A stretch of DNA of 64,000 nucleotides, taken from positions 1 to 64,000 of the forward strand of contig CAMORS010000006.1 in the NCBI GenBank assembly GCA_946624005.1. Direction: 5' to 3'. Below the pieces are notes generated by a model. The model made no database searches. It was not told the DNA's origin and saw nothing but the letters and a program-made list of their open reading frames with translations. Numbering within the stretch: position 1 is the first letter of the stretch; each line of letters begins with the position of its first letter. A program made the position numbers and the translations under genes. Source of the DNA: an uncultured Prevotella sp. GTDB lineage: Bacteria > Bacteroidota > Bacteroidia > Bacteroidales > Bacteroidaceae. Of this stretch, positions 46,802 through 55,290 are shown one piece after another.

Positions 46802-46832
46802 TTGCGTAGTTGCAATTTTTTGATTACTTTTG
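46802..46832 (+). promoter_or_regulatory. Bacteroidetes-type promoter for wecB
   Basis: TTG-N20-TACTTTTG. Confidence 0.5.
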
Positions 46833-46852
46833 CAACCTGTTCAACAACAACA

Positions 46853-47983
46853 ATGCCAATGACAAAGAGCAAACAGCTGAGGGTGTGCATCGTAGCCGGT
46901 GCACGACCCAACTTCATCAAGGTGGCACCGCTCATCCGAGCCATCTTGAGTAACGACAAGGCACAATACCAACTCGTCTATACAGGGCGCGAAGACGACC
47001 CGACACTGGAGGGTACGCTCTTCGACGATCTGCAGATACCGCGCCCCGACGTCTATCTCGGGGTCGACTGCCAGAGCCTGAACGAACTGACAGGGCAGGT
47101 GATGGGAGCCTTCGAACACTATCTGCAGGAACATCCCACCGATGTGGTCATCGTCGTAGACGACTTGGCCTCGACGATGGCTGCTGCTATCGTCACGAAG
47201 AAACAAGGTGTACGACTGGCCCATCTTGTGGCGGGCACACGCTCTTTCGACATCACCATGCCGAAAGAAATCAATCGCCTGGTCATCGACGGACTCTCCG
47301 ACCTGCTCTTCACAGCGGGCATCGCCTCGGTGAGCAACACCAACCGCGAGGGAGCCGAGCAAAGCCGTGTCTACATGGTGGGCAACATCCTGATAGACAA
47401 CCTCCGCTTCAACCACAACCGCTGGCGCCGACCAGCCATCATGGACGAGATGGGGCTGAAAGAAGGACAATACGTTGTGTTCACCATCAACCGCAAGGCA
47501 TTGCTCGCCGATAAGGAGAAATTGCAGAGTATGATTGATGTCGTACGAGGTGCGAGATGCGAGGTACGAGAAACGAAGATACCCATCGTGGCTGTTTTGA
47601 GAGACGAGGCGAAGAGAGTTGTCTCACTCCTCGCTCCCCAATCCCCACTCCCCGACAAAGACAACCTCGAAATCATACCCCCTCAGCCATATCTCGACTT
47701 CGGCTACCTCACGGCCCACGCCCTTGGTATCATCACCGACAGCGGCAACGTGGCTGAGGAGGCAACGTTCAACGGTGTGCCCTGCATCACGCTGAACAGC
47801 TACACCGAGCACATCGAGACCGTCAAGCAAGGCACCAACGTGCTGGTGGGCGAAGATCCGGAACGCTTGGAGGCTTCCCTACGCGACATGCTCAACGGCA
47901 ACTGGAAGCAAGCCTCCATCCCCGAACGGTGGGACGGTCGCACCGCAGAGCGCATCTTGCAGATACTCATCGATGTCGACTAA
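46853..47983 (+). CDS. wecB: UDP-N-acetylglucosamine 2-epimerase (non-hydrolysing), with in-frame insertion
   Basis: VCIVAGARPNFIKVAPLIRAIL, TGREDD, VAGTRSFD..., ITDSGNVAEEATFNGVPCITL. Start moved to 46853. Confidence 0.92.
   Translation: MPMTKSKQLRVCIVAGARPNFIKVAPLIRAILSNDKAQYQLVYTGREDDPTLEGTLFDDLQIPRPDVYLGVDCQSLNELTGQVMGAFEHYLQEHPTDVVIVVDDLASTMAAAIVTKKQGVRLAHLVAGTRSFDITMPKEINRLVIDGLSDLLFTAGIASVSNTNREGAEQSRVYMVGNILIDNLRFNHNRWRRPAIMDEMGLKEGQYVVFTINRKALLADKEKLQSMIDVVRGARCEVRETKIPIVAVLRDEAKRVVSLLAPQSPLPDKDNLEIIPPQPYLDFGYLTAHALGIITDSGNVAEEATFNGVPCITLNSYTEHIETVKQGTNVLVGEDPERLEASLRDMLNGNWKQASIPERWDGRTAERILQILIDVD
47540..47665 (+). repeat. Diverged heptamer element in wecB
   Basis: GTCGTACGAGGTGCGAGATGCGAGGTACGAGAAACG...CTCACTCCTCGCTCCCCAATCCCCACTCCCCG. 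Confidence 0.8.
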
Positions 47984-48022
47984 GCTCGAAGACGAAAGAA
48001 AAAACGTTCAATAATTAACAGA

Positions 48023-48062
48023 AATGTTGCAATGTAGCATATTTTATAGCGATTGCAACATT
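48023..48062. terminator. 11-bp perfect inverted repeat plus T-run (wecB terminator or GH32-operon regulatory hairpin)
   Basis: AATGTTGCAAT - 18 nt - ATTGCAACATT TTTATT. Confidence 0.6.
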
Positions 48063-48127
48063 TTTATTATATATGTACGCACGAAATATACTATCTTTGC
48101 AAGCGGAATTACTAAAAACCAAAAACT

Positions 48128-50008
48128 ATGATTCTGAAAAAAACAATCATGCTCATGGCTGCCATCACACTTTCCGTCGCAGCCAAAGCTCAGACGCCAC
48201 AGGTGCTCAGCGAAAGGCATGCACTTTGGCGTACACAGGCCAACAGCCACTTCCTGTTGTTGCCCGTGCAAGAGAAAGAAGAGAACGCTAACGTTCGCGT
48301 CGTCGTCAACAACAAGGAGGTGAAATCCTTCAACATCCGACTGGCCGTCGACAAGGTGGACTATTATGTCCCGTTCGACATCGAGCAGCTGGGTATCCGT
48401 AAGGACGCTCCGATGCTCTTCGACATCTTCTTCCACGGCGACCGCCGCACGACGGGCAACCTGAAGGACTTCGTATGCTGGCGCGAGATGAAGATGAGCG
48501 ACACCTTCGACACCACCAACCGCGAACAGTTCCGCCCCACCTACCACCATACACCTGCTTACGGATGGATGAATGACCCCAATGGTATGTTCTATAAGGA
48601 TGGCACATGGCATCTCTACTACCAGTGGAACCCCTACGGCTCGATGTGGGAGAACATGAACTGGGGCCACAGCACATCGAAAGACCTCATTCACTGGACG
48701 GCCGAACCAGGTGCCATTGAGCCTGATGCCATCGGTGCCATCTTCAGCGGATCGTGCGTTGTCGACCATAACAACACGGCTGGCTTTGGCCGCGATGCAG
48801 TCATCGCTATGTACACATCGGCCGGAGCCAACCAGACACAGAGCATCGCTTACAGCACCGACGGCGGAAAGACCTTCACGAAATACGAGGGAAACCCTGT
48901 CATTACGCTGAACACACCCGACTTCCGCGACCCGAAGGTGTTCTGGTTTGAGAAGACACAGCGCTGGATTGTCATCCTTGCTGCTGGCCAGGAGGTGCAG
49001 TTCTACAGTTCGAAGAACCTGAAGGACTGGCAGTACGAGAGCTCGTTCGGTCGTCAGTATGGCAACCACGACGGTGTCTGGGAGTGTCCCGACCTCTTCG
49101 CGCTCAACGCTGGCAGTAAGTGCTATACGGGCAAAAGCAGCGAAGGCGGAAAGAACGAGCAGAAGAGTCTCTTCTCCGACGATGTGGCTTACGGCGACAA
49201 GTGGGTGCTGCTGCTCAACATCAACCCTGGCGGTCCCTTCGGAGGTTCGGCCACACAATACTTCATCGGTCAGTTCGATGGTCACCAGTTCGTCTGCGAG
49301 GATGAACCCAATGAGACGAAATGGATGGACTATGGTAAGGATCACTACGCCACCGTCAGCTTCTCTGAAGCTCCCGACAACCGTCGCGTAGCCTTGGCAT
49401 GGATGTCCAACTGGCAGTATGCCAACCAGGCTCCCACCAAGCAATACCGCTCGGCCAACAGTATCGCACGCGACCTGCAACTGCTACAGCTCGACGGCGA
49501 GACGTATCTCGTCAGCACACCGTCGCCCGAGAATCTTGCCGCACGCGGAAAGGCTGTAAAGAAGGGCAGCATCTCTGCCAACAAAGTGGTGAAGAACCTG
49601 CTGAAACAGAACAACGGCGCCTACGAGCTGACCGCCGACCTCGATATGCAGAAAGGCGAAACGCTGCGCCTTACCTTATATAATAATAAAGGTGAAGAGG
49701 TGGCCATCACCTTCGACACGAAGAAGAAGCAATACAGCGTAGACCGCACCAAGAGCGGACTGACCGACTTCTCTGACGACTTCCCCTGCACGACGACAGC
49801 TCCGCTGCCCGACGTGGGCAACTATGGCCTGCGTGTGTTTGTCGACAAGTCGAGCGTCGAGGTGTTTGTCGACCCAGGTTTCGGCAAGTCGGGACTCTTC
49901 CCCATGACCAACCTCGTCTTCCCATCGGAGCCTTACAACCACCTGCGCATCGAGAACCTGAAGGGCAACTCGAAGGTGAAAGACGTCACTGTCTATCCGC
50001 TGAAATAA
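48128..50008 (+). CDS. GH32 fructan hydrolase (levanase/inulinase/sucrose-6-P hydrolase family)
   Basis: HHTPAYGWMNDPNGMFYKDGTWHLYYQWNPYG; NFRDPKV-type motif (TPDFRDPKVFW); WECPDLF. Confidence 0.95.
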   Translation: MILKKTIMLMAAITLSVAAKAQTPQVLSERHALWRTQANSHFLLLPVQEKEENANVRVVVNNKEVKSFNIRLAVDKVDYYVPFDIEQLGIRKDAPMLFDIFFHGDRRTTGNLKDFVCWREMKMSDTFDTTNREQFRPTYHHTPAYGWMNDPNGMFYKDGTWHLYYQWNPYGSMWENMNWGHSTSKDLIHWTAEPGAIEPDAIGAIFSGSCVVDHNNTAGFGRDAVIAMYTSAGANQTQSIAYSTDGGKTFTKYEGNPVITLNTPDFRDPKVFWFEKTQRWIVILAAGQEVQFYSSKNLKDWQYESSFGRQYGNHDGVWECPDLFALNAGSKCYTGKSSEGGKNEQKSLFSDDVAYGDKWVLLLNINPGGPFGGSATQYFIGQFDGHQFVCEDEPNETKWMDYGKDHYATVSFSEAPDNRRVALAWMSNWQYANQAPTKQYRSANSIARDLQLLQLDGETYLVSTPSPENLAARGKAVKKGSISANKVVKNLLKQNNGAYELTADLDMQKGETLRLTLYNNKGEEVAITFDTKKKQYSVDRTKSGLTDFSDDFPCTTTAPLPDVGNYGLRVFVDKSSVEVFVDPGFGKSGLFPMTNLVFPSEPYNHLRIENLKGNSKVKDVTVYPLK

Positions 50009-50043
50009 GAATAAAAAATTAAAGAATTAAAAACTAACAGAAT

Positions 50044-51216
50044 ATGAAAACAAACAAAATCGCAATCCTTTCGGTGATGCTCTGCTTCTTCTGCATGGGC
50101 TTCGTCGACCTGGTAGGCACCGCCTCCAACTATGTCAAGGCCGAGCAAGACCTCAGCGACAGTGTGGCAAACATTTTGCCTTCACTGGTATTCTTCTGGT
50201 TCCTCATCTTCAGCGTTCCGACAAGCGTATTGATGAACAAGATTGGCAAGAAGAACACGGTTTTGCTGTCGCTCGTCGTCACAGCCCTCTCGCTGCTCCT
50301 GCCGGTTTTCGGCAACAGCTTCCCCCTGATGCTCGTGGCCTTCTCGCTGTTGGGCATCGGCAACACACTCATGCAGACCTCGCTGAACCCGTTGATGGCT
50401 TTGATCAGCGGTGGTAAGAATCTGGCTTCGCAGCTTACGTTCGGCCAGTTTATCAAGGCTATCGCCTCGTTCATGGCTCCCCTCATCGCTGGCTGGGGCT
50501 ACAAGGCGCTCATCCCCACATTCGGACTCGACTGGCGCATTCTCTTCGCCATCTATTTCATCTTCAGTGTTGTCGCCACGTTGCTGCTGTGGTCGACACC
50601 TATCGATGGCGACCAGAAGGCCGACAAGGAACTGCCTGCTGTGGGCACACAGTTTGTCAACTGCTTCCGTCTGTTGGGCGTTCCCGTTGTTCTGCTCTCC
50701 TTCCTGGGCATCATGTGCCATGTGGGCATCGACGTGGGCACGAACACCACTGCTCCCAAGCTGCTGATTGAGCGTGTCGGCATGACGCTCGACGAAGCTG
50801 GCTTCGCCACCTCGCTCTACTTCATCTTCCGTACCATCGGCTGTCTGACGGGCTCTTACTTCCTCCGAGTGCTCAAGACGCGCACCTTCTTCATCATCTC
50901 TGTCGTCATGATGGCAGCTTCCATGCTGCTGATGTGCTTCGGCGACACCAAGACGCTTCTCTACATCGGCATTGCCCTCGTAGGTTATGGCAACAGCAAT
51001 ATCTTCTCGATGTGCTTCGCACAGGCTCTCACCGCTATGCCCGAGAAGCAGAACGAGGTGTCTGGCCTGATGATTATGGGTCTCTTCGGTGGCACCATCT
51101 TCCCCCTGCTCATGGGTTTTGCCAGCGACGCTATGGGACAAATCGGAGCTGTGGCTGTCATGGCCGTCGGTGTCTTGTACCTCTTTACTTATATCAAACA
51201 GTTAAAAACCGCTTAA
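50044..51216 (+). CDS. MFS sugar permease (FucP-like)
   Basis: FFCMGFVDLVGTASNYVKAEQDLSDSVANILPSLVFFWFLIFSVPTSVLMNKIGKKNTVLLSL; 12-TM pattern; within the fructan operon. Confidence 0.88.
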   Translation: MKTNKIAILSVMLCFFCMGFVDLVGTASNYVKAEQDLSDSVANILPSLVFFWFLIFSVPTSVLMNKIGKKNTVLLSLVVTALSLLLPVFGNSFPLMLVAFSLLGIGNTLMQTSLNPLMALISGGKNLASQLTFGQFIKAIASFMAPLIAGWGYKALIPTFGLDWRILFAIYFIFSVVATLLLWSTPIDGDQKADKELPAVGTQFVNCFRLLGVPVVLLSFLGIMCHVGIDVGTNTTAPKLLIERVGMTLDEAGFATSLYFIFRTIGCLTGSYFLRVLKTRTFFIISVVMMAASMLLMCFGDTKTLLYIGIALVGYGNSNIFSMCFAQALTAMPEKQNEVSGLMIMGLFGGTIFPLLMGFASDAMGQIGAVAVMAVGVLYLFTYIKQLKTA

Positions 51217-51226
51217 TTCAAAAAAC

Positions 51227-52120
51227 ATGGAAGCAAAACGTTATATCGTAGGACTCGGCGAAGCACTCTGGGACGTGCTTCCCGAAGGAAAGAAACTGGG
51301 CGGAGCTCCTGCTAACTTCGCCTATCATGCCGGACAGTTCTTAGGTCCGGAGAACACCATCGCCATCAGCGCCCTGGGCGAGGACAAGCTGGCTGAAGAG
51401 ACCATCGAGTCGCTCAAGGAACACGGGCTGACGCACCTGATGCCACGTGTACCCTACCCCACGGGCACCGTGCAGGTGACACTCGACGAAGAGGGCATCC
51501 CCACTTACGACATCAAAGAGAATGTGGCTTGGGACAACATCCCGCTCGACAGCGAGATTCAGGCCATTGCCCGTCAGTGCCGTGCGGTATGCTTCGGTTC
51601 GCTGGCTCAACGCAACGTCATCAGCCGCGAGACCATCCACAAGTTTCTCGACCTTACGCCGAAAGACTGCGTGAAGATATTTGACATCAACCTGCGCCAG
51701 CAGTTCTATACGAAAGAAGTGATCCAGGAGTCTATCCGCCGATGCAACATCCTGAAGATCAACGACGAGGAACTGGTCATCATCGGTCGCATGTTCGGTT
51801 ATCCCGGTCTTGACATGGAGAACAAGTGCTGGCTCATCCTGGGCAAGTACAACCTCGACATGCTTGTACTCACCTGTGGCACCAATGGCTCGTATGTCTT
51901 CAAGCCGGGCGAGATGTCGTTCCAGCCAACACCGAAAGTGGAAGTGGCCGATACCGTGGGAGCCGGCGACTCGTTCACGGGGTCGTTCTGCGCTGCCATC
52001 CTCAACGGTAAGCCCATCGCCGAAGCTCATCAGCTGGCTGTGGAAGTGAGCGCCTTCGTCTGTACGCAGAACGGAGCCATGCCCACCCTGCCCGACCGTC
52101 TGCTGGCCAAAGCCAAATAG
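51227..52120 (+). CDS. PfkB-family carbohydrate kinase (fructokinase)
   Basis: VGLGEALWDVLPEGKKLGGAPANFAYHAGQFLG; VADTVGAGDSFTGSFCAAIL. Confidence 0.93.
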   Translation: MEAKRYIVGLGEALWDVLPEGKKLGGAPANFAYHAGQFLGPENTIAISALGEDKLAEETIESLKEHGLTHLMPRVPYPTGTVQVTLDEEGIPTYDIKENVAWDNIPLDSEIQAIARQCRAVCFGSLAQRNVISRETIHKFLDLTPKDCVKIFDINLRQQFYTKEVIQESIRRCNILKINDEELVIIGRMFGYPGLDMENKCWLILGKYNLDMLVLTCGTNGSYVFKPGEMSFQPTPKVEVADTVGAGDSFTGSFCAAILNGKPIAEAHQLAVEVSAFVCTQNGAMPTLPDRLLAKAK

Positions 52121-52180
52121 CCACCACACCGACAACACGAGACAGACTTGACAATCTTTCTTTTTTCATACACTCTGCAG

Positions 52181-52220
52181 CTCCCCCGATGTCGTCCGTA
52201 GACTTCGGGGGACTTTTTAT
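52181..52220 (+). terminator. Rho-independent terminator after the fructokinase gene
   Basis: AGCTCCCCCGA...TTCGGGGGACTTTTT. Confidence 0.75.
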
Positions 52221-52341
52221 TGACGCTGGAAACGACATGTTGGCGCGATGTAAACAACGTGTTTACACAAAGCAAACGACATGTTTTTGACATAGAAACA
52301 AACGGGTGCGTATAAAAATATCATAAAAAGCGAGCGAATCC

Positions 52342-52372
52342 TTTGTGCTTTAACATTTTTTCCGTAACTTTG
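52342..52372 (+). promoter_or_regulatory. Bacteroidetes-type promoter for lysS
   Basis: TTTG-N19-TAACTTTG. Confidence 0.6.
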
Positions 52373-52403
52373 CCCCTCAAAAAGAAACAAGCAATAAAGT
52401 AAA

Positions 52404-54194
52404 ATGACAAACATCTTAGAGTTAAGCGAGCAGGAGATTGGCCGCCGCCAGAGTCTCCAGGAACTGCGACAGATGGGTATCAACCCCTATCCGGCAGCCG
52501 AGTATCCCGTAACAGCATGGAGTACTGACATCATCAACGACTTCGTCGACCTGCCGGTCATCGGCAAGGACGAGGAGGGCAACGACGTCCGCGAGACAGC
52601 AACGCCCGAGAACAGCCGCGTGGTCAGCATTGCCGGACGTATCATGAGCAAGAGCATCATGGGTAAGGCCGGGTTTGCCAAGCTGCAAGACTCGAAAGGG
52701 CGTATCCAGGTGTATGTGCAGCGCGATGCCATTTGTCCGGGTGAGAACAAGGACTTATACAATAAAGTGTTTAAGAAGCTGCTCGACCTGGGCGACTTCA
52801 TCGGCGTGAAGGGATTCGTCTTCCGCACCAAGACAGGTGAGGTGAGTGTCCACGTGACCGAACTGACCGTGCTGAGCAAGAGCCTCAAGCCGCTGCCCGT
52901 GGTGAAGACGGATGCCGACGGACGTGTCTACGACTCGTTCGACGATCCCGAGCTTCGCTATCGCCAGCGCTATGTCGACCTGGTGGTCAATGCCGGTGTG
53001 AAGGAGACGTTCCTCAAGCGTGCCACCATCCTGCGCACCATGCGCAACATCCTCGACGATGCTGGCTATACGGAGGTGGAGACACCCATCCTGCAGACCA
53101 TCGCCGGTGGTGCTTCGGCTCGTCCGTTCATCACACATTTCAATGCGCTGAACCAAGACATGTATATGCGTATTGCCACCGAGCTCTATCTGAAGCGACT
53201 CATCGTGGGCGGCTTCGAGGGTGTCTACGAGATTGGCAAGAACTTCCGCAACGAGGGCATGGACAAGACCCACAATCCTGAGTTCACCTGCATGGAGCTG
53301 TACGTCAGCTACAAGGACTTGCTCTGGGGTATGGGCTTCACCGAGCACATGCTGGAAGCTATCTGCACGGCCGTGAACGGTAAACCGGAGGTAGAGATAG
53401 ACGGACAGGTCATCTCCTTCAAGGCTCCCTATCGCCGTCTGCCCATCCTCGATGCCATCAAGGAGAAGACGGGCTTCGACTGCGAGGGAAAGACGGAAGA
53501 GGAGATACGCGCCTTCTGCCTGTCGAAGGAGATGGATGTCGACGAGACAATGGGTAAGGGTAAGCTCATCGACGAACTCTTCGGCGAGTTCTGCGAGGGT
53601 TCGTTCATCCAGCCGACCTTCATCACTGACTACCCCGTTGAGATGTCGCCGCTGACAAAGATGCACCGCTCTAAGCCCGGTCTGACAGAACGCTTCGAGC
53701 TGATGGTCAACGGCAAGGAGCTGGCCAATGCCTACAGCGAGCTCAACGACCCCATCGACCAGGAGGAGCGCTTCATCGAACAGATGCGACTGGCCGACAA
53801 GGGCGACGACGAGGCGATGATCATCGACCACGACTTCCTCCGCGCCCTGCAGTATGGCATGCCGCCCACCTTCGGTATCGGTATCGGCATCGACCGTCTG
53901 GCCATGCTCCTGACGGGTAAGTTCGCCATCGGCGAGATCATGCTCTTCCCGCAGATGAAGCCCGAGAAGAAGGCTCCGCAAAGCTCTATCGACGAATGGG
54001 CCGCAATCGGTGTGCCCGAAGAGTGGGTCTACGTGCTGCGTAAGGCTGGCTTCAACCTCATCCAGAACATCCGCGACGAGAAGGCACAGGGCCTGCAGCA
54101 GAAGATTGGCGACATCGTGAAGAAGTACAAACTCGACCTCGTGAAGCCAAGCGTCGACGAGATCGGACAATGGATTGATCGGGCACAAGCCTAA
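52404..54194 (+). CDS. lysS: Lysyl-tRNA synthetase, class II
   Basis: RYRQRYVDLVVN, FRNEGMDKTHNPEFTCMELY, GIGIGIDRLAMLLT. Confidence 0.98.
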   Translation: MTNILELSEQEIGRRQSLQELRQMGINPYPAAEYPVTAWSTDIINDFVDLPVIGKDEEGNDVRETATPENSRVVSIAGRIMSKSIMGKAGFAKLQDSKGRIQVYVQRDAICPGENKDLYNKVFKKLLDLGDFIGVKGFVFRTKTGEVSVHVTELTVLSKSLKPLPVVKTDADGRVYDSFDDPELRYRQRYVDLVVNAGVKETFLKRATILRTMRNILDDAGYTEVETPILQTIAGGASARPFITHFNALNQDMYMRIATELYLKRLIVGGFEGVYEIGKNFRNEGMDKTHNPEFTCMELYVSYKDLLWGMGFTEHMLEAICTAVNGKPEVEIDGQVISFKAPYRRLPILDAIKEKTGFDCEGKTEEEIRAFCLSKEMDVDETMGKGKLIDELFGEFCEGSFIQPTFITDYPVEMSPLTKMHRSKPGLTERFELMVNGKELANAYSELNDPIDQEERFIEQMRLADKGDDEAMIIDHDFLRALQYGMPPTFGIGIGIDRLAMLLTGKFAIGEIMLFPQMKPEKKAPQSSIDEWAAIGVPEEWVYVLRKAGFNLIQNIRDEKAQGLQQKIGDIVKKYKLDLVKPSVDEIGQWIDRAQA

Positions 54195-54226
54195 TTATCA
54201 ATTCTCAATTATCAATTCTCAATTAC
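54193..54226. repeat. Heptamer array AATTATC/AATTCTC between lysS and gpsA
   Basis: AATTATCAATTCTCAATTATCAATTCTCAATTAC. Confidence 0.85.
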
Positions 54227-54230
54227 AATC

Positions 54231-55226
54231 ATGTTCGACGTAGGACGCATAGCCATCATTGGCGGAGGCTCGTGGGCCACAGCCATTGCCAAGATCGTGG
54301 TGGGACACACCCACCACATAGGGTGGTACATGCGGCGCGACGACCGCATAGAGGACTTCCTTCGGATGGGTCACAACCCGGCCTATCTGACGGGAGTCCA
54401 CTTCAACACCGAAGAGATCTTCTTCTCTTCCGACATCAACAAGATAGCGCAGCAATACGACACGCTCATCTTCGTCACACCTTCACCCTACCTGAAAAAC
54501 CACCTGAAGAAACTCAAGACACGCATCCGCGACAAGTTCGTCATCACAGCCATCAAGGGCATCGTACCCGACGACAACCTCGTCTGCTCGGAATATTTCC
54601 ACAAGGTGTGGGATGTACCCTACGAGCGACTGGCCGTCATTGGAGGTCCCTCTCATGCCGAGGAGGTTGCCCTGGAGCGACTGTCGTACCTCACCATCGG
54701 CTGTGCCGACGTGGAGAAGGCGAAGGCTTTTGCCAACCTCATCTCCAGCGAGTATATCAAGACAAAGACCTCGCAGGATGTCGTCGGTATCGAATATTCG
54801 TCGGTGCTGAAGAATGTCTACGCCATCGCCGCCGGCATCTGTTCCGGACTGAAATACGGCGACAACTTCCAGTCGGTGCTCATGTCGAACGCCGTGCAGG
54901 AAATGAACCGCTTCGTCACCACCGTTAATCCCATTCCCCGCGACATCAACGATTCGGTCTACATGGGCGACCTGCTTGTCACGGGCTACAGCAACTTCTC
55001 GCGCAACCGCACCTTCGGGTCGATGATAGGAAAGGGATATTCCGTCAAGTCGGCGCAGATGGAGATGGAGATGATAGCCGAGGGCTACTTCGGCACAAAG
55101 TGTATGAAGGAGATCAACCGCCATATGCACGTCAACATGCCCATCCTCGATGCCGTCTACAACATCCTCTACGAGCGCATCAACCCGCAGATAGAAATCA
55201 AGCTCCTCACCGATTCGTTCCGATAA
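54231..55226 (+). CDS. gpsA: Glycerol-3-phosphate dehydrogenase [NAD(P)+]
   Basis: IAIIGGGSWATAIAKIV; VIGGPSHAEEVALERLS; VGIEYSSVLKNVYAIAAGI; RNRTFGSMIGKG. Confidence 0.96.
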   Translation: MFDVGRIAIIGGGSWATAIAKIVVGHTHHIGWYMRRDDRIEDFLRMGHNPAYLTGVHFNTEEIFFSSDINKIAQQYDTLIFVTPSPYLKNHLKKLKTRIRDKFVITAIKGIVPDDNLVCSEYFHKVWDVPYERLAVIGGPSHAEEVALERLSYLTIGCADVEKAKAFANLISSEYIKTKTSQDVVGIEYSSVLKNVYAIAAGICSGLKYGDNFQSVLMSNAVQEMNRFVTTVNPIPRDINDSVYMGDLLVTGYSNFSRNRTFGSMIGKGYSVKSAQMEMEMIAEGYFGTKCMKEINRHMHVNMPILDAVYNILYERINPQIEIKLLTDSFR

Positions 55227-55243
55227 TGACTGGAGCGCAGAGA

Positions 55244-55287
55244 CGCAAAGACGCAGAGAATAAAGTTATCCTCTGCGTCTTTGCGTT
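55244..55287. terminator. Bidirectional hairpin between convergent gpsA and SSS genes, built of octamers GCAGAGAC/GCAAAGAC
   Basis: ACGCAAAGACGCAGAG - ataaagttatc(c) - CTCTGCGTCTTTGCGT, 16-bp perfect stem. Confidence 0.75.
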
Positions 55288-55290
55288 CTA

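Noticed and set aside
48044-49480. 478-aa minus-strand ORF
   Set aside because: Antisense to GH32; no motif.
52755-54188. 477-aa minus-strand ORF
   Set aside because: Antisense to lysS.
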